Shown: positions 50,210 to 59,700, numbered from the stretch's first letter. The stretch is 64,000 nt of DNA from JBBQYD01 sp942493075 (GCA_942493075.1 OW818681.1:1364001-1428000); one strand, 5' to 3'. Numbers and translations are program-made. The notes: generated by a model not told the origin, from the sequence alone.

Positions 50210-51166
50210 ATGAAATTTGAAATGACCAGGTCCTTACTCATACTCAGCGGCGTGTTGCTGGCGGCTACCTCGCCGGCAGCCCCCTTGCTGCAAACACATG
50301 TCCCCGCTGAACCCGCATTCGTTCTGCACTTGGATGTGGACAAAATTCGACCCACCACAGTGGGACAGTATTTACTGAGCGAGATGGAGAAGCCTGAGGC
50401 ACAAAGTAAATTTGCCGCGTTCCAGGCCATGTTCAATTTTGATCCCCGACGCCAATTGCATGGACTTACACTGTACAGCCGCTCGATGGGAAAGGATGAT
50501 GGAGTTCTTCTGGTTTACGCCGATGTTGATCCCAGCCGGTTGACGACCCTGGCCAAGTCAGCCAAAGAATATCAAAGCGCCACGCACAAACAGCACACCA
50601 TCCATAGCTGGATCGAGGAAAAGAAGAAAGCCAAGGACGGTGTGAAACCCCGCACCTATGCCGCCACCTACGGCAGCCAGGCTGTTGTTTTTGCCCAGCA
50701 GCAAGCAGAGGTAGCCCAGGCGCTGGACGTTCTGGATGGAAAAGCTGCGGCGCTGGCGAGCACGACTTTTTGGCCGTTCGGCGCAGGATCGGATAGTGGC
50801 TTCATCCAAGCCGTCGCCCGCAAGCTAACGCTTCCTGATGCTGACCCCAATGCCGCCATTTTTCGGCTATCAAAGTTGATGAAGTTCAGCCTGGGCGAGG
50901 ACCGTGGCAATCTGGCCGGGTCACTGGTGATGGTGACTGAGAGCGACGAAGTCGCTACCAATGTAGCGGGCATTGCCAAAGGCCTGGTTTCTTTGTTGAA
51001 GCTCCAGCAGAGCAAGCCTGAAGCGGTTAAGTTTGCGGAGGCACTCAATCTCAACCAGCAAGCGGAGAAGGTAGTGGTGAGCTTTTCGCTGCCGGCCACT
51101 CAGATGATAGACATGATGAAGGCAGATGCAGCCCGAAAAGCCGCCAAGCAGGCGCAAACCAACTGA
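50210..51166 (+). CDS. Exported hypothetical protein of an ECF-sigma operon
   Basis: 318 residues from ATG 50210 (MKFEMTRSLLILSGVLL), with a signal peptide ending near ATSPAAP; the frame upstream to 50168 is unlikely. The mature part is alpha/beta, Lys/Ala-rich (FVLHLDVDKIRPTTVGQYLLSEME, GVLLVYADVDPSRLTTLAK, TYGSQAVVFAQQQAEVAQALD). No catalytic motif is visible. Its stop is 3 bases before the sigma factor GTG start, so it belongs to the same operon and may be part of the stress-response circuit or its target. Confidence 0.8.
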   Translation: MKFEMTRSLLILSGVLLAATSPAAPLLQTHVPAEPAFVLHLDVDKIRPTTVGQYLLSEMEKPEAQSKFAAFQAMFNFDPRRQLHGLTLYSRSMGKDDGVLLVYADVDPSRLTTLAKSAKEYQSATHKQHTIHSWIEEKKKAKDGVKPRTYAATYGSQAVVFAQQQAEVAQALDVLDGKAAALASTTFWPFGAGSDSGFIQAVARKLTLPDADPNAAIFRLSKLMKFSLGEDRGNLAGSLVMVTESDEVATNVAGIAKGLVSLLKLQQSKPEAVKFAEALNLNQQAEKVVVSFSLPATQMIDMMKADAARKAAKQAQTN

Positions 51167-51169
51167 GCA

Positions 51170-51796
51170 GTGTCGCAGGATTGGATCAGCCTTACAGATG
51201 GAGAACTGGTTCGGGAAACCCGGGCTGGTTCTCTCTCCGCATTTGAGGAACTGGTTTATCGCTATGAGCAACGCATCTTCCGGTTCGTAGCTCAGTCGGG
51301 TTGTTGCGAGGCCGACATTCGCGAGATTACCCAGGATACCTTCGTAAGAGCTTTCCAGTCACTCGAGCAGTTTCACTCGGAACGCTCCTTCTCAGCCTGG
51401 CTGTTCGCCATCGCCAGGCGCCGCCGGGTGGATCAGTTTCGAGCTGCACAACGGCGACCGTCCACCCCACTGCAGGAGACTGAGCCCTGCCCAGCAGCCG
51501 ATCCCTCGGAGCACATGGCCAGCCGTGAGGAAGCGGAGCGGATCTGGGAACTGGCTCGCCAACGGCTGTCTCCGGATCAATTTGAGGTCCTCTGGTTGAA
51601 GTATGTTGAGGAGATGGATATCGCTGGGATAGCGCAAGCCGTCCAGAAGACCGTGCCGCACGTGAAGATCCTGCTCTTTCGGGCGCGCCGGATTCTGGGA
51701 CAAGCGATGGCTTCGCAAGCCACGAGAGCAGAAGAGTTTCTGCCAGGCACCGCGCGCTCACCACGCGTAGGACTTAATCTAAAGGGGGTAGTATGA
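51170..51796 (+). CDS. RNA polymerase ECF-type sigma factor
   Basis: 208 residues from GTG 51170. Region 2 is EELVYRYEQRIFRFVAQSGCCEADIREITQDTFVRAFQSLEQF; region 4 is MDIAGIAQAVQKTVPHVKILLFRARRILGQ. It is of the RpoE type. It overlaps the next gene (a putative membrane regulator) by 4 bases and follows an exported protein gene after 3 bases. Together they form a three-gene operon that looks like a sigma/anti-sigma module. Confidence 0.92.
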   Translation: MSQDWISLTDGELVRETRAGSLSAFEELVYRYEQRIFRFVAQSGCCEADIREITQDTFVRAFQSLEQFHSERSFSAWLFAIARRRRVDQFRAAQRRPSTPLQETEPCPAADPSEHMASREEAERIWELARQRLSPDQFEVLWLKYVEEMDIAGIAQAVQKTVPHVKILLFRARRILGQAMASQATRAEEFLPGTARSPRVGLNLKGVV

Positions 51797-52272
51797 ACTG
51801 GTTTAAGGAACTTAGAATTTGGCGGTCAATAGACTCCAGCAAACCATTTGAGCGGGGCGACACGTGCCAAACGCCCGAAAGGCTTCATAAACGGCTTCAA
51901 GCAGAACGATCCTGTGTGAAGATTCCAGGCGATCTCCACCAGGCCATCATGAGCGAGGTGCGAGGCGCTCGGAACCTGAGGATGATCGAGGTCCCGCAGG
52001 TTGAAGTACCTCGAATCTGGAGTTTCGGTAGAGCAGTCGCGGGTGTCGGGTTGGTTCTGCTGTTGGGCCTGGTTGTCGTTTCACTAAATCAGCGCTCGGA
52101 CAAAGCCGCCACATCCGCACCGGCGGCGAAGCCCAACCTCATTTCGGTTCATTCCCCTGCGGCCCTGGCCGAGTTGCCGTTTTCTGTGTTGACCCCGCTG
52201 GAGGAAGAATGGCGCCGGGTGAACCAGGATATGACCAATGCCGCAAGCATTCTCCTATCCAGCGTGCCTTAA
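51793..52272 (+). CDS. Single-pass membrane protein, probable anti-sigma factor
   Basis: 159 residues with an N-terminal cytoplasmic part of ~70 residues, one membrane helix (AVAGVGLVLLLGLVVVSL, near residues 78-96) and a ~60-residue outer part. The topology and the 4-base overlap with the ECF gene suggest an anti-sigma factor. The cytoplasmic part does not show the usual zinc-binding H-x3-C-x2-C motif, so the identification is from context and topology only. Confidence 0.6.
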   Translation: MNWFKELRIWRSIDSSKPFERGDTCQTPERLHKRLQAERSCVKIPGDLHQAIMSEVRGARNLRMIEVPQVEVPRIWSFGRAVAGVGLVLLLGLVVVSLNQRSDKAATSAPAAKPNLISVHSPAALAELPFSVLTPLEEEWRRVNQDMTNAASILLSSVP

Positions 52273-52356
52273 CCATGGCTAAGGTAGGGACTGAACCGGA
52301 TATTTTGGCCGCCACTCCCCCTTGCCAAAACCCGCCTTATGGAGTCTTATTTCAGC

Positions 52357-52854
52357 ATGAAATTGTCGAGCAGATTGGAAAAAGCCTTAAACGATCAACT
52401 GAACCTGGAACAAAACAGCGCGTTTGCCTACCTGGGCATGGCCGCACACTTTGAGAACACCCCTTTCGAAGGCTTCGCGGCATGGATGAAGCTGCAGTAT
52501 AAAGAAGAACTTGAGCATGCCGAGAAGTTCTTTGAGTACCTGACTGAGCGCGGCGGCAAGATCACCCTGATGCCCATTGGCGCTGCAAAATCCGAATACG
52601 CCTCTCCCTTGGAAGTGTTCCGCACCGCTCTGGGACACGAGCAAAAAGTCTCTGCCGCGATTAGTGCCATTTACGAGCTGGCGCTGCAAGAGAAGGATTA
52701 TGCGACCCTTTCCTTCCTCAAATGGTTCCTGGACGAGCAAGTGGAAGAGGAGAAGTCGGTTAGCGACATGATCGCCAAGTTGGAGTTGATCGGTGAGAAT
52801 CACAACGGCTTGTTCCAACTCGACAAGCTGGCTGCCAAACGCGGCGCCAAGTAA
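52357..52854 (+). CDS. ftnA: Bacterial ferritin
   Basis: 165 residues from ATG 52357 (MKLSSRLEKALNDQLNLEQNSAF); a frame start at 52339 adds 6 residues. The ferroxidase ligands are visible in the four-helix bundle: LNLEQNSAFAYLG (Glu near 17), ELEHAEKFF (Glu and His near 50-53), and later FLDEQVEEEKSVSDM. It stores iron as ferric mineral in a 24-subunit shell and protects from iron toxicity. A strong terminator follows. Confidence 0.94.
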   Translation: MKLSSRLEKALNDQLNLEQNSAFAYLGMAAHFENTPFEGFAAWMKLQYKEELEHAEKFFEYLTERGGKITLMPIGAAKSEYASPLEVFRTALGHEQKVSAAISAIYELALQEKDYATLSFLKWFLDEQVEEEKSVSDMIAKLELIGENHNGLFQLDKLAAKRGAK

Positions 52855-52881
52855 TTCGAACTGCCATAATAAATCAGTTTC

Positions 52882-52916
52882 GCAACTTCGCGCAGACTTG
52901 TGCGAAGTTGCTTTTT
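52882..52916 (+). terminator. Rho-independent terminator after ferritin
   Basis: A perfect 10-bp stem GCAACTTCGC/GCGAAGTTGC (52882-52891, 52902-52911) is followed by TTTTTGC and TTTT. It lies 28 bases after the ferritin stop and 30 bases before the next start. Confidence 0.9.
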
Positions 52917-52944
52917 GCTTTTAATACACACTTGGGAATTGGTT

Positions 52945-53658
52945 ATGCCACATCGCTATTTTGAACTGGAAGAAGCCGCTAAATACTTGCATATCCGGCC
53001 CGAGGACCTCGAGCGATTGCTCAAGAACGGCGAAGTGCCTCACGAGAAGCGGGGACCCAAGGTGATATTTCAACGAATCGAGTTGGATGCCTGGGCATCG
53101 CAGCGCATCCTTGGTTTGCCGGAATCCCGCTTGGAGGAATACCATCGCAACGCTTCGGCAGCCACCGAGACCGGCCCTATCCTGACCGACTATATAACGC
53201 CCGGCCATATCGATTCGGCGTTGCCCGCCAAAACCAAGGCATCCGTGTTGCGTGAAATGGTCCGGCTCGCCAACCGCACCGGCAAGGTTACGAATCCAGA
53301 CGACCTTCTGGCCGGATTGGAGGCGCGGGAGGATCTGTGCTCCACCGGGTTACCCGGTGGTGTGGCACTTCTCCACACGCGCAGTCATGACCCCTATCTG
53401 TTCTCAGAGCCGTTGGTGGTGCTCGGGCGCACCGTTCAGAATATTCCGTTCGGAGCTCCAGACGGGCAGGGAACTCGGCTCTTCTTCCTTTTGGGCTGTG
53501 TGGAAGATCGCATGCACTTGAGGACCATGGCCCGATTTTGTGTGATGGCACAGCGTCCCGGTTTTTTGTTGGATTTGATCAATGCACCGGATGCTGAAGC
53601 GATGTGGAAGATCCTGCTGGATGCGGAGGCCGAGGTCATCAAGAACCTGGCCGGGTAG
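52945..53658 (+). CDS. HTH (excisionase/MerR-like) domain fused to a PTS EIIA (PtsN-like) domain
   Basis: 237 residues from ATG 52945 (MPHRYFELEEAAKYLHI). Residues ~6-52 are a small helix-turn-helix of the excisionase type (EEAAKYLHIRPEDLERLLKNGEVPHEKRGPKVIF). Residues ~75-235 are an EIIA type-2 (fructose/nitrogen) domain with the phosphorylatable His at 144 in STGLPGGVALLHTRS. The domain fold is complete (LVVLGRT, FFLLGCVEDRMHL). PtsN usually regulates potassium and nitrogen metabolism; fusion to a DNA-binding domain suggests a phosphorylation-controlled transcription factor. Confidence 0.85.
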   Translation: MPHRYFELEEAAKYLHIRPEDLERLLKNGEVPHEKRGPKVIFQRIELDAWASQRILGLPESRLEEYHRNASAATETGPILTDYITPGHIDSALPAKTKASVLREMVRLANRTGKVTNPDDLLAGLEAREDLCSTGLPGGVALLHTRSHDPYLFSEPLVVLGRTVQNIPFGAPDGQGTRLFFLLGCVEDRMHLRTMARFCVMAQRPGFLLDLINAPDAEAMWKILLDAEAEVIKNLAG

Positions 53659-53679
53659 CACGGCCCTGATTTTCCAATG

Positions 53680-53704
53680 AGCGCGGGAGTTTCGCGCTGA
53701 TTTT
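53680..53704 (+). terminator. Possible terminator after the PtsN-like gene
   Basis: AGCGCG/CGCGCT (53680-53685, 53693-53698) form a 6-bp stem, followed by GATTTTA. It is weak and lies between the PtsN-like gene and hypA. Confidence 0.35.
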
Positions 53705-53749
53705 ACCTGTCGCGTGCCTTAGGAGTTTTGTCTACTCTGGCAGGCACCG

Positions 53750-54091
53750 ATGCATGAGTTGTCCATCATGGCGAGCGTGCTGGAAATGGCGTCAGATCAG
53801 GCCCGCCAGGCTGGCGCTAACAAGTTATGCACGTTAACCCTGCGAATTGGTGATCTCAGCGGAGTGGTGCCTGAGGCCTTGGAAATGGCGTTTGAAGCCC
53901 TATCTGTCGGCACGATGGCTGAGGGAGGTTCCTTGCATTTGGAACGGGTGCCCGCCCGGTTTTGGTGCCAGGCTTGCGCTCACGAATTCACCGCCGGACA
54001 ATCGTTCGCCCTTTGCCCGAGTTGCGATCAGCCTTGTAGTGACCTGCGCTCCGGGCGGGAATTGGAAATCACTTCACTGGAGATCGAGTAA
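53750..54091 (+). CDS. hypA: Hydrogenase/urease nickel incorporation protein HypA
   Basis: 113 residues starting MHELSI, with His2 as the nickel ligand. The zinc site is two CxxC pairs: CQAC near residue 73 and CPSC near 92. It brings nickel to [NiFe] hydrogenase together with HypB, which is the next gene. The stop and the start of hypB overlap by one base (TAATG). No hydrogenase structural gene or other hyp gene occurs in the 64 kb. Confidence 0.95.
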   Translation: MHELSIMASVLEMASDQARQAGANKLCTLTLRIGDLSGVVPEALEMAFEALSVGTMAEGGSLHLERVPARFWCQACAHEFTAGQSFALCPSCDQPCSDLRSGRELEITSLEIE

Positions 54092-54942
54092 TGTGTAAGG
54101 AATGTGGATGCGGTTCTCATGAAAATCTGCCTGGGTCCGGCAGCCCCGGGCAACATGAATTGGGGGGAATGCACTTTCAGGGAACATTAAAGGGGCAACC
54201 CCACGCCCATCCTCATCCGCATGACCATGGCCATGGCGAAAGTGACTTGCCGGTGTCAGTTCGGCGCACGCTCGAGATCAGAAAACCGGTTCTGGATAAG
54301 AACGATCGGGTTGCTGAGAGAAACCGAGATTTGTTTCGCAGCCGCGGGATCCTTGCCTTGAACGTTCTTTCCTCCCCTGGTTCGGGCAAAACAGCCTTGC
54401 TTGCGCAAACCTTAAGGCATCTCTCCGGAATGCTGAGGGCAGCCGTGATTGTGGGTGACTTGGCCACCGAAAATGACGCGGAACGTTTGCGTGTGACTCA
54501 TGCGCCGGTCGTGCAGGTCACAACAGGCACAATGTGCCACTTGGAGGCTGAGATGGTGGCCAAGGCAGCCGGTGACTTGGATTTAAACGCCTTGGATTTG
54601 CTGATCATCGAAAACGTGGGCAACCTGGTGTGCCCGGCTGCTTATGATCTGGGGGAAGATTTTCGGGTTGTGCTCCTGTCTGTGACGGAAGGCGAGGATA
54701 AGCCCCTCAAGTATCCACCTGTTTTTCAAGCCGCTGATGTGGTGCTGATCAGCAAGATCGATCTGGCCGAGCCTTGCGGTTTCGATCGCGAGTTGGCGTT
54801 GCGAAACCTTCGAAAGATGGCACCAAAGGCTGAGATCCTCGAAGTCTCAGCCAAAACGGGCCAAGGCATGAACGCATGGCTGGAGCTGCTCCTTAGCCGT
54901 CATGCTGCCGCAAGATGTCATGTTCCCTTGGAGCCGGGGTGA
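54091..54942 (+). CDS. hypB: Hydrogenase nickel incorporation GTPase HypB
   Basis: 283 residues. The N-terminal high-affinity nickel motif is CKECGCG, followed by a histidine-rich stretch (PHAHPHPHDHGHGE) that may store nickel. The GTPase has a P-loop SSPGSGKTALL near residue 95, a metal-bridging TTGTMCHLEAEM motif, IIENVGNLVCPA and the NKxD-like SKIDLAEP. It hydrolyses GTP to deliver nickel with HypA. The set ends here: no hypCDEF is visible, so the pair may serve a hydrogenase encoded elsewhere, or urease maturation. Confidence 0.95.
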   Translation: MCKECGCGSHENLPGSGSPGQHELGGMHFQGTLKGQPHAHPHPHDHGHGESDLPVSVRRTLEIRKPVLDKNDRVAERNRDLFRSRGILALNVLSSPGSGKTALLAQTLRHLSGMLRAAVIVGDLATENDAERLRVTHAPVVQVTTGTMCHLEAEMVAKAAGDLDLNALDLLIIENVGNLVCPAAYDLGEDFRVVLLSVTEGEDKPLKYPPVFQAADVVLISKIDLAEPCGFDRELALRNLRKMAPKAEILEVSAKTGQGMNAWLELLLSRHAAARCHVPLEPG

Positions 54943-54951
54943 TCCGCGGAG

Positions 54952-55518
54952 TCAGGCCACTCCCAACGGTCTTCGACGGTCTCGCCGCAGCGAGGCGGTA
55001 CCAGCCCAGCCGCCCCACATGGCCGCGGCGATCTCCAAGCCGAGCAACACAAAACCCCAGCGCACTACGGTGCTATTGAGCCCGCCCACTATGGGGACAC
55101 CAGGCTCTCCGTCGTCCCGTGTTCCGCCCATCGCGGCAGGTGGCGGCGGTGGGGTTAGTAACATCCCGGGGTTGCCCGCGAGCTGTTGGTGTCCTGATTG
55201 GGCGAGCAATAGGCTCAGAGCAAACGCTAAACACCAAGCCGCTAAACCGTGCAAAGCTCCCGACCGGGCAGACAACCCCCGCCCGAATCTGGCAACAAAC
55301 CAGGCCACCATCCAGATTACAGGCATGCCAGCCAGTACGAGCATCCAGAAGCCACCTGTTACTCCGTTATCCACAGCGCCGTAACCAAGCGCTGTGGCGA
55401 TGCGCGCCAAGCCCAGCTTCAAAAGCCAGATGCAAAGAGCCCCGGCGAGAAGCGCGCCCCATGCCACCCCACGCCTGGGTTCAGAAGACTTGGCCTTTAA
55501 CTGATCACGGCTTTCCAT
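54952..55518 (-). CDS. Three- to four-helix membrane protein, divergent from the type VII-like operon
   Basis: 188 residues from ATG 55518 (MESRDQLKAKSSEPRRG); a frame to 55614 adds 32 residues. Helices are GVAWGALLAGALCIWLLKLGLARI, GGFWMLVLAGMPVIWMVAWFVARF, LHGLAAWCLAFALSLLLAQ and VRWGFVLLGLEIAAAMWGGW. Between the last two is a proline-rich loop (LLTPPPPPAAMGG). No family was recognised. It is divergent from the WXG100-like operon over a 164-base gap. It could be an accessory membrane part, but this is from position only. Confidence 0.7.
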   Translation of the reverse strand: MESRDQLKAKSSEPRRGVAWGALLAGALCIWLLKLGLARIATALGYGAVDNGVTGGFWMLVLAGMPVIWMVAWFVARFGRGLSARSGALHGLAAWCLAFALSLLLAQSGHQQLAGNPGMLLTPPPPPAAMGGTRDDGEPGVPIVGGLNSTVVRWGFVLLGLEIAAAMWGGWAGTASLRRDRRRPLGVA

Positions 55519-55682
55519 ACTCAATTTGTAACCTGCGCCTTCGAGAGTGACTTTTCTGTGGGGTGAAACGCCATGTGAATCCATCGGGCCTGTCCCTGTC
55601 GAGGCAACTAACACATGGAACTCATTTGCCCCCGGAACAAAAACAGGGCAGGATTACTTCAGCGTTAATATTAAGGAACACT

Positions 55683-55955
55683 ATGGCCCAGGCTATCATG
55701 GATCCGGAGCAGGTTCGGCGTTTTGCCGAAGAACTGAAACGCTTTAACACCGACTTGCAGGAGGGGATTGCTTCCCTGCAAGCCAGGTTTGCTGCCGTGG
55801 GTGATACCTGGCAGGACCAGGAACACGCGAAGTTCGCTGAGGAGTTCCAGCAATCGATGAAAGCCATGAAGCGTTTCGTCGAGGTATCGAATCAGCATAC
55901 TCCCTATCTGCTGAGGAAGGCTCAGCGGATCGAAGATTATCTTAACCAGCACTGA
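55683..55955 (+). CDS. WXG100-like (ESAT-6 family) protein with W-x-D motif
   Basis: 90 residues from ATG 55683; AAGGAA lies 5 bases before it. An upstream frame to 55563 is not supported. The sequence is a helical hairpin typical of WXG100 proteins: a long helix (MDPEQVRRFAEELKRFNTDL), a turn at residues 41-46 DTWQDQ (W43, x, D45) and a second helix (HAKFAEEFQQSMKAMKRF). The canonical motif is W-x-G; here Gly is Asp. It opens the four-gene operon. It is likely an exported helical protein or a structural part of a type VII-like machine. No C-terminal YxxxD/E signal is seen. Confidence 0.8.
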   Translation: MAQAIMDPEQVRRFAEELKRFNTDLQEGIASLQARFAAVGDTWQDQEHAKFAEEFQQSMKAMKRFVEVSNQHTPYLLRKAQRIEDYLNQH

Positions 55956-55957
55956 AC

Positions 55958-56515
55958 ATGGCCGAACGGGCTCAGGTTACCTCCACCGAAGCGCTGGAAC
56001 AGTTCCGCAACCAGCTCATTCTGTACATCAGCAAGGCGAGGCCTGCCCTTGAGGAGGTTACCGCCGACGTCCTGCGCGTCCGCTCATGGATGGATAACGA
56101 TCAGCGTCTGCTTTGGGAAAACCAGATGCGCCGGCGAGGCAAGGAGCTGGAAATGGCGCAAGCAGCCCTGTTCAGCGCCAAGCTGGGAAATTTGCGGGAA
56201 GAATCCGCCGCCGAGGTTCTGATGGTGCATCGCGCCAAACGTTCCGTAGAGGAGGCAGAGACAAAGCTCAGAACCCTTAAACGCTGGAATCGTGAATTCG
56301 ACGGTCGTGTGCAGCCCCTGGTCAAGCAAATGGAAAAACTGCATTCGGTTCTTTCCAACGACCTGGTAAAAGCGGTGGCGAGTCTCAACATGACCATTGA
56401 CAAACTGGCGGCGTACACGCAATCCACCCCGCCGATAAGCGTGGATGTGCCGCAAGCCCCGCCTGCGAATCCCGATAAGCCTGCCAATACTTCCGAGGGA
56501 GGGGCGAGCAAATGA
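55958..56515 (+). CDS. Coiled-coil protein of the type VII-like operon
   Basis: 185 residues starting 3 bases after the first WXG100-like gene. It is predicted to be almost all helix: NQLILYISKARPALEEVTADVL, MRRRGKELEMAQAALF, then a heptad-rich stretch to ~165 (HRAKRSVEEAETKLRTLKRWNREF). A Pro/Ser/Thr-rich tail follows (PPISVDVPQAPP). No domain was recognised. Its stop overlaps the second small gene start by 4 bases. It could be a chaperone, a substrate or a structural rod of the system. Confidence 0.75.
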   Translation: MAERAQVTSTEALEQFRNQLILYISKARPALEEVTADVLRVRSWMDNDQRLLWENQMRRRGKELEMAQAALFSAKLGNLREESAAEVLMVHRAKRSVEEAETKLRTLKRWNREFDGRVQPLVKQMEKLHSVLSNDLVKAVASLNMTIDKLAAYTQSTPPISVDVPQAPPANPDKPANTSEGGASK

Positions 56516-56718
56516 ACGCCAGCGGCGCCCGTCTTGAGGGGGTAACCAAGGAGTTGCGCGCACACTGGGCGGAAACACGGACCCATTGGCGTGATGCCAA
56601 GGCGGAGGAGTTTGAGAAGCAATATCTTGAGGAGCTGTTTGATAGTGTGGAGAAGACTGTCAACGTCATTGATCAGCTCGACAAATTGATCGAAAGAATT
56701 AAAAAAGACTGTGAGTAG
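56512..56718 (+). CDS. Second WXG100-like protein with W-x-D motif
   Basis: 68 residues. Two helices flank a turn with THWRDAKAEEF (W26, x, D28), nearly the same as the turn of the 55683 product (W-x-D, then A, then F). It is shorter at the N-terminus than usual WXG100 proteins. It overlaps the previous gene by 4 bases and the FtsK-like gene by 8 bases. The two small proteins could form a heterodimer as in ESX systems. Confidence 0.7.
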   Translation: MNASGARLEGVTKELRAHWAETRTHWRDAKAEEFEKQYLEELFDSVEKTVNVIDQLDKLIERIKKDCE

Positions 56719-59700
56719 CAATCTAGCAGCCAGCCGGGTTCTGGAACTCATCGAGACTCTGAAAAACACGGTTCAGGACCTTTCGGCCCGCGCCGTGCGT
56801 CTCAACGAGGAATACAAAACCAAAATCGCCCGCGAACGACAACGCGGACAGGTTGCACTTGAGGAGAGCGCCGCCAAAACCTCCACCGCTATTACCGACA
56901 CCGAGGCTGAAATTCAGGCTCGCCGTACCGCCCTCGAAGACCACTTTGCGCGTCGAAAGACTCGGATCGGAAAAGCATTTCATTCCAGCAAGGAACAGCG
57001 ACTCAAGGAAATCGATGAGCGGCTGGGCGGCAGCAAATACGAGCTGCAAAAGCGCACGCTCAATGCAGAACGCGCGCGAAACCAGAGTGTCGCAGAAAAC
57101 CATGCTCGCTACGAACAGTTCAAACAGCAGTTTGGCGAGCAACAGCAGCACTTGGCTGAACTCGAAAGCAGCATAAGGAACTCCTTCAAGGGCTACGGTG
57201 CTTTTCAGAAGCTTCTGGCTGCTCAGGAAGGCTCGAACCCCGAAAGCCAGCCTGATGAAGAAAAGGCCCTCGCCGCATTCACCGCGCGGTTAGAGCAATT
57301 GAGCCAGAGAGCGACAGCTTTTAACCACCTCTGGCTAGTCGGTTTGTTCCGTTATGCCGTCGTCTGGCTGGTTCTGGGGGCAGGGGTCTTTGCGCTGCCT
57401 GAAGTTTTACGCCGGTCAGGGCAGGGGCGCCTTAGCTATTTCCAGGCGGCAGCAGCCTTCGGAGCATTGGCGCTCATCGTCGTGGTTTTGCGCGTGGCGG
57501 CTCAAAAAATGGCCGCAAGCCGTGCGCGTGAGCTCGCAGATGGGTTGCACCAGGCTAAAGGGCTCGAGAACCAGGCCTATCATCTGGCTTCGACGCGTCA
57601 CGATCAAGAAGCCGCAAGGTTTGCCAAAGAATACGAGGATGTTCTTGGCACAGTTGATCGAGATCTCAAGCGGGCGATTGCCAAAGCCGGTGAGGACCGG
57701 GTGGCCCTGCGAATGAGGGCTGATCAACGAACGGTTGAAGTCACGTTAAAACTTGAGGAAATGCGCAAGTCCTGGACCGCCCGCTCCGAAGCCAAATACC
57801 AGGAGAAGCTTCGTCAAATCGGCGGAACAGGGGTTGAACGTGCGGCGGACGTCAAGCGGAACACCGAACAGGCTGTCGCTCGCTGGGACAATGAGCAGAA
57901 AGCTGCCTGGTCCGCGCTGAAGAACGAATGGACAACGCGCATCACACCACTCTATTCCGCTGTGAGAGAGACGCAGGAAACGACCGAACGCCTGTTTCCT
58001 CCATGGACTTTGGAGGCTGTTGAGAAATGGGCTCCACCAGCGGCCTTTGCACGTGCGGGGAAGATGGCCGAGCTGGCTGTTGATCTTCCAACGAGTGCGG
58101 GCTTGGACGGTCCGCTCGATGGGCAGTTGGCACTGCCTGGTCCGGAGAAGTTTGTTCTCCCCTTCTGCTTAGCCTGCCCGGATGAAGGGTCGGTGCTCAT
58201 TGAAACGGATGGTGCGGGACAACCAGCGGCGGTGGATGCTCTGAATAACCTCATCCTTCGGCTGCTCTCGGTGGCGCCTCCCGGCAGGCTTGCATTCACG
58301 ATTTTCGATCCCGTTGGATTGGGGCAGAACTTCGCCGGCGTCATGCACCTGGCGGATTACGAGGAGCAATTGATACACAGCCGAATCTGGACGCAGAGCG
58401 GGCAGTTCGAGCAACGGCTCGGTGAGCTGAATGAGCATATCGAAAAGGTCATACAGATGTATCTGCGCAACGAGTACCGCACCATTGCAGAATACAACGA
58501 GCAGGCGGGCGTGATCGCCGAGAAATACCACTTCCTGGTTGTGGCCGATTTCCCAGCGAATTTTACTGAAACCGCTGCCAAACGGCTTCTGAGCATTGCC
58601 TCCAGTGGCGCCAAGTGTGGCGTTTACACGCTCATTCACTGGGATCGGCGTCTGCCAATGCCCCAGGACTTCTTGCCGGATGAACTGCGAAAGAGCTCCA
58701 TTTTCGTCTCAGGCAAGAACGGGCAGTTCCTTGTAAGCGGACGTTCCATCCCCGGACTCAAACTCAATCTGGAGAGTTCACCCGAATCCGAGCTGGCGAC
58801 CGCACTCGTCCACCGCATCGGGCGGAGCAGTCGTGATTCCATGCGTGTGGAGGTGCCGTTCGAACATGTTATTCCGCCTGCTGACCAGTTCTGGAAGGAA
58901 GACACTACGCAAGAATTGCGAGTGCCAGTCGGGCGCACCGGGGCCACCAAGCTGCAGTATTTGGAGATCGGAAAAGGCACACGCCAGCACGCGCTGATCG
59001 CCGGAAAAACGGGGTCCGGCAAGTCCACCCTGTTCCACGTCATCATCACAAACCTGGCGTTGTGGTGCAGCCCCGACCAGGTCGAATTCTACCTGGTGGA
59101 TTTTAAGAAGGGTGTCGAGTTTAAGTGCTATGCCAGCCGCAAACTGCCCCACGCACGGGTGGTGGCCATCGAGAGTGACCGTGAGTTCGGCTTGAGCGTC
59201 CTGCAAAAGCTCGATGACGAGCTGCGTCGTCGAGGCGATCTGTTCCGAAAATTAGGTGCTCAGGATCTGGGAGGCTACAAGCGGGCCGGTGGCACTGAGA
59301 AGATGCCGCGTTCGCTCCTGATCATTGATGAGTTTCAGGAATTTTTCGTGGAAGACGACAAGATCGCCCAGAGCGCAGCGTTGCTGCTGGACCGTATTGT
59401 GCGCCAGGGACGTGCCTTCGGCATGCACGTTTTGCTGGGATCACAAACGCTCGGCGGAGCCTACACAATGGCGCGGACAACCCTGGGTCAGATGGTCATT
59501 CGAATCGCGCTGCAATGCAACGAAGCGGATGCGTACCTGATCATGGACGACACAAATCCGGCCCCTCGCCTGCTTTCACGTCCGGGCGAAGGCATTTACA
59601 ATGATGCGGCCGGCGCGCTTGAAGGGAACAGTCCCTTTCAAGTGGTATGGCTCCCCGACAACGTGCGCGACAGCTATCTCTCCCGGGTGCGCGAGATGGC

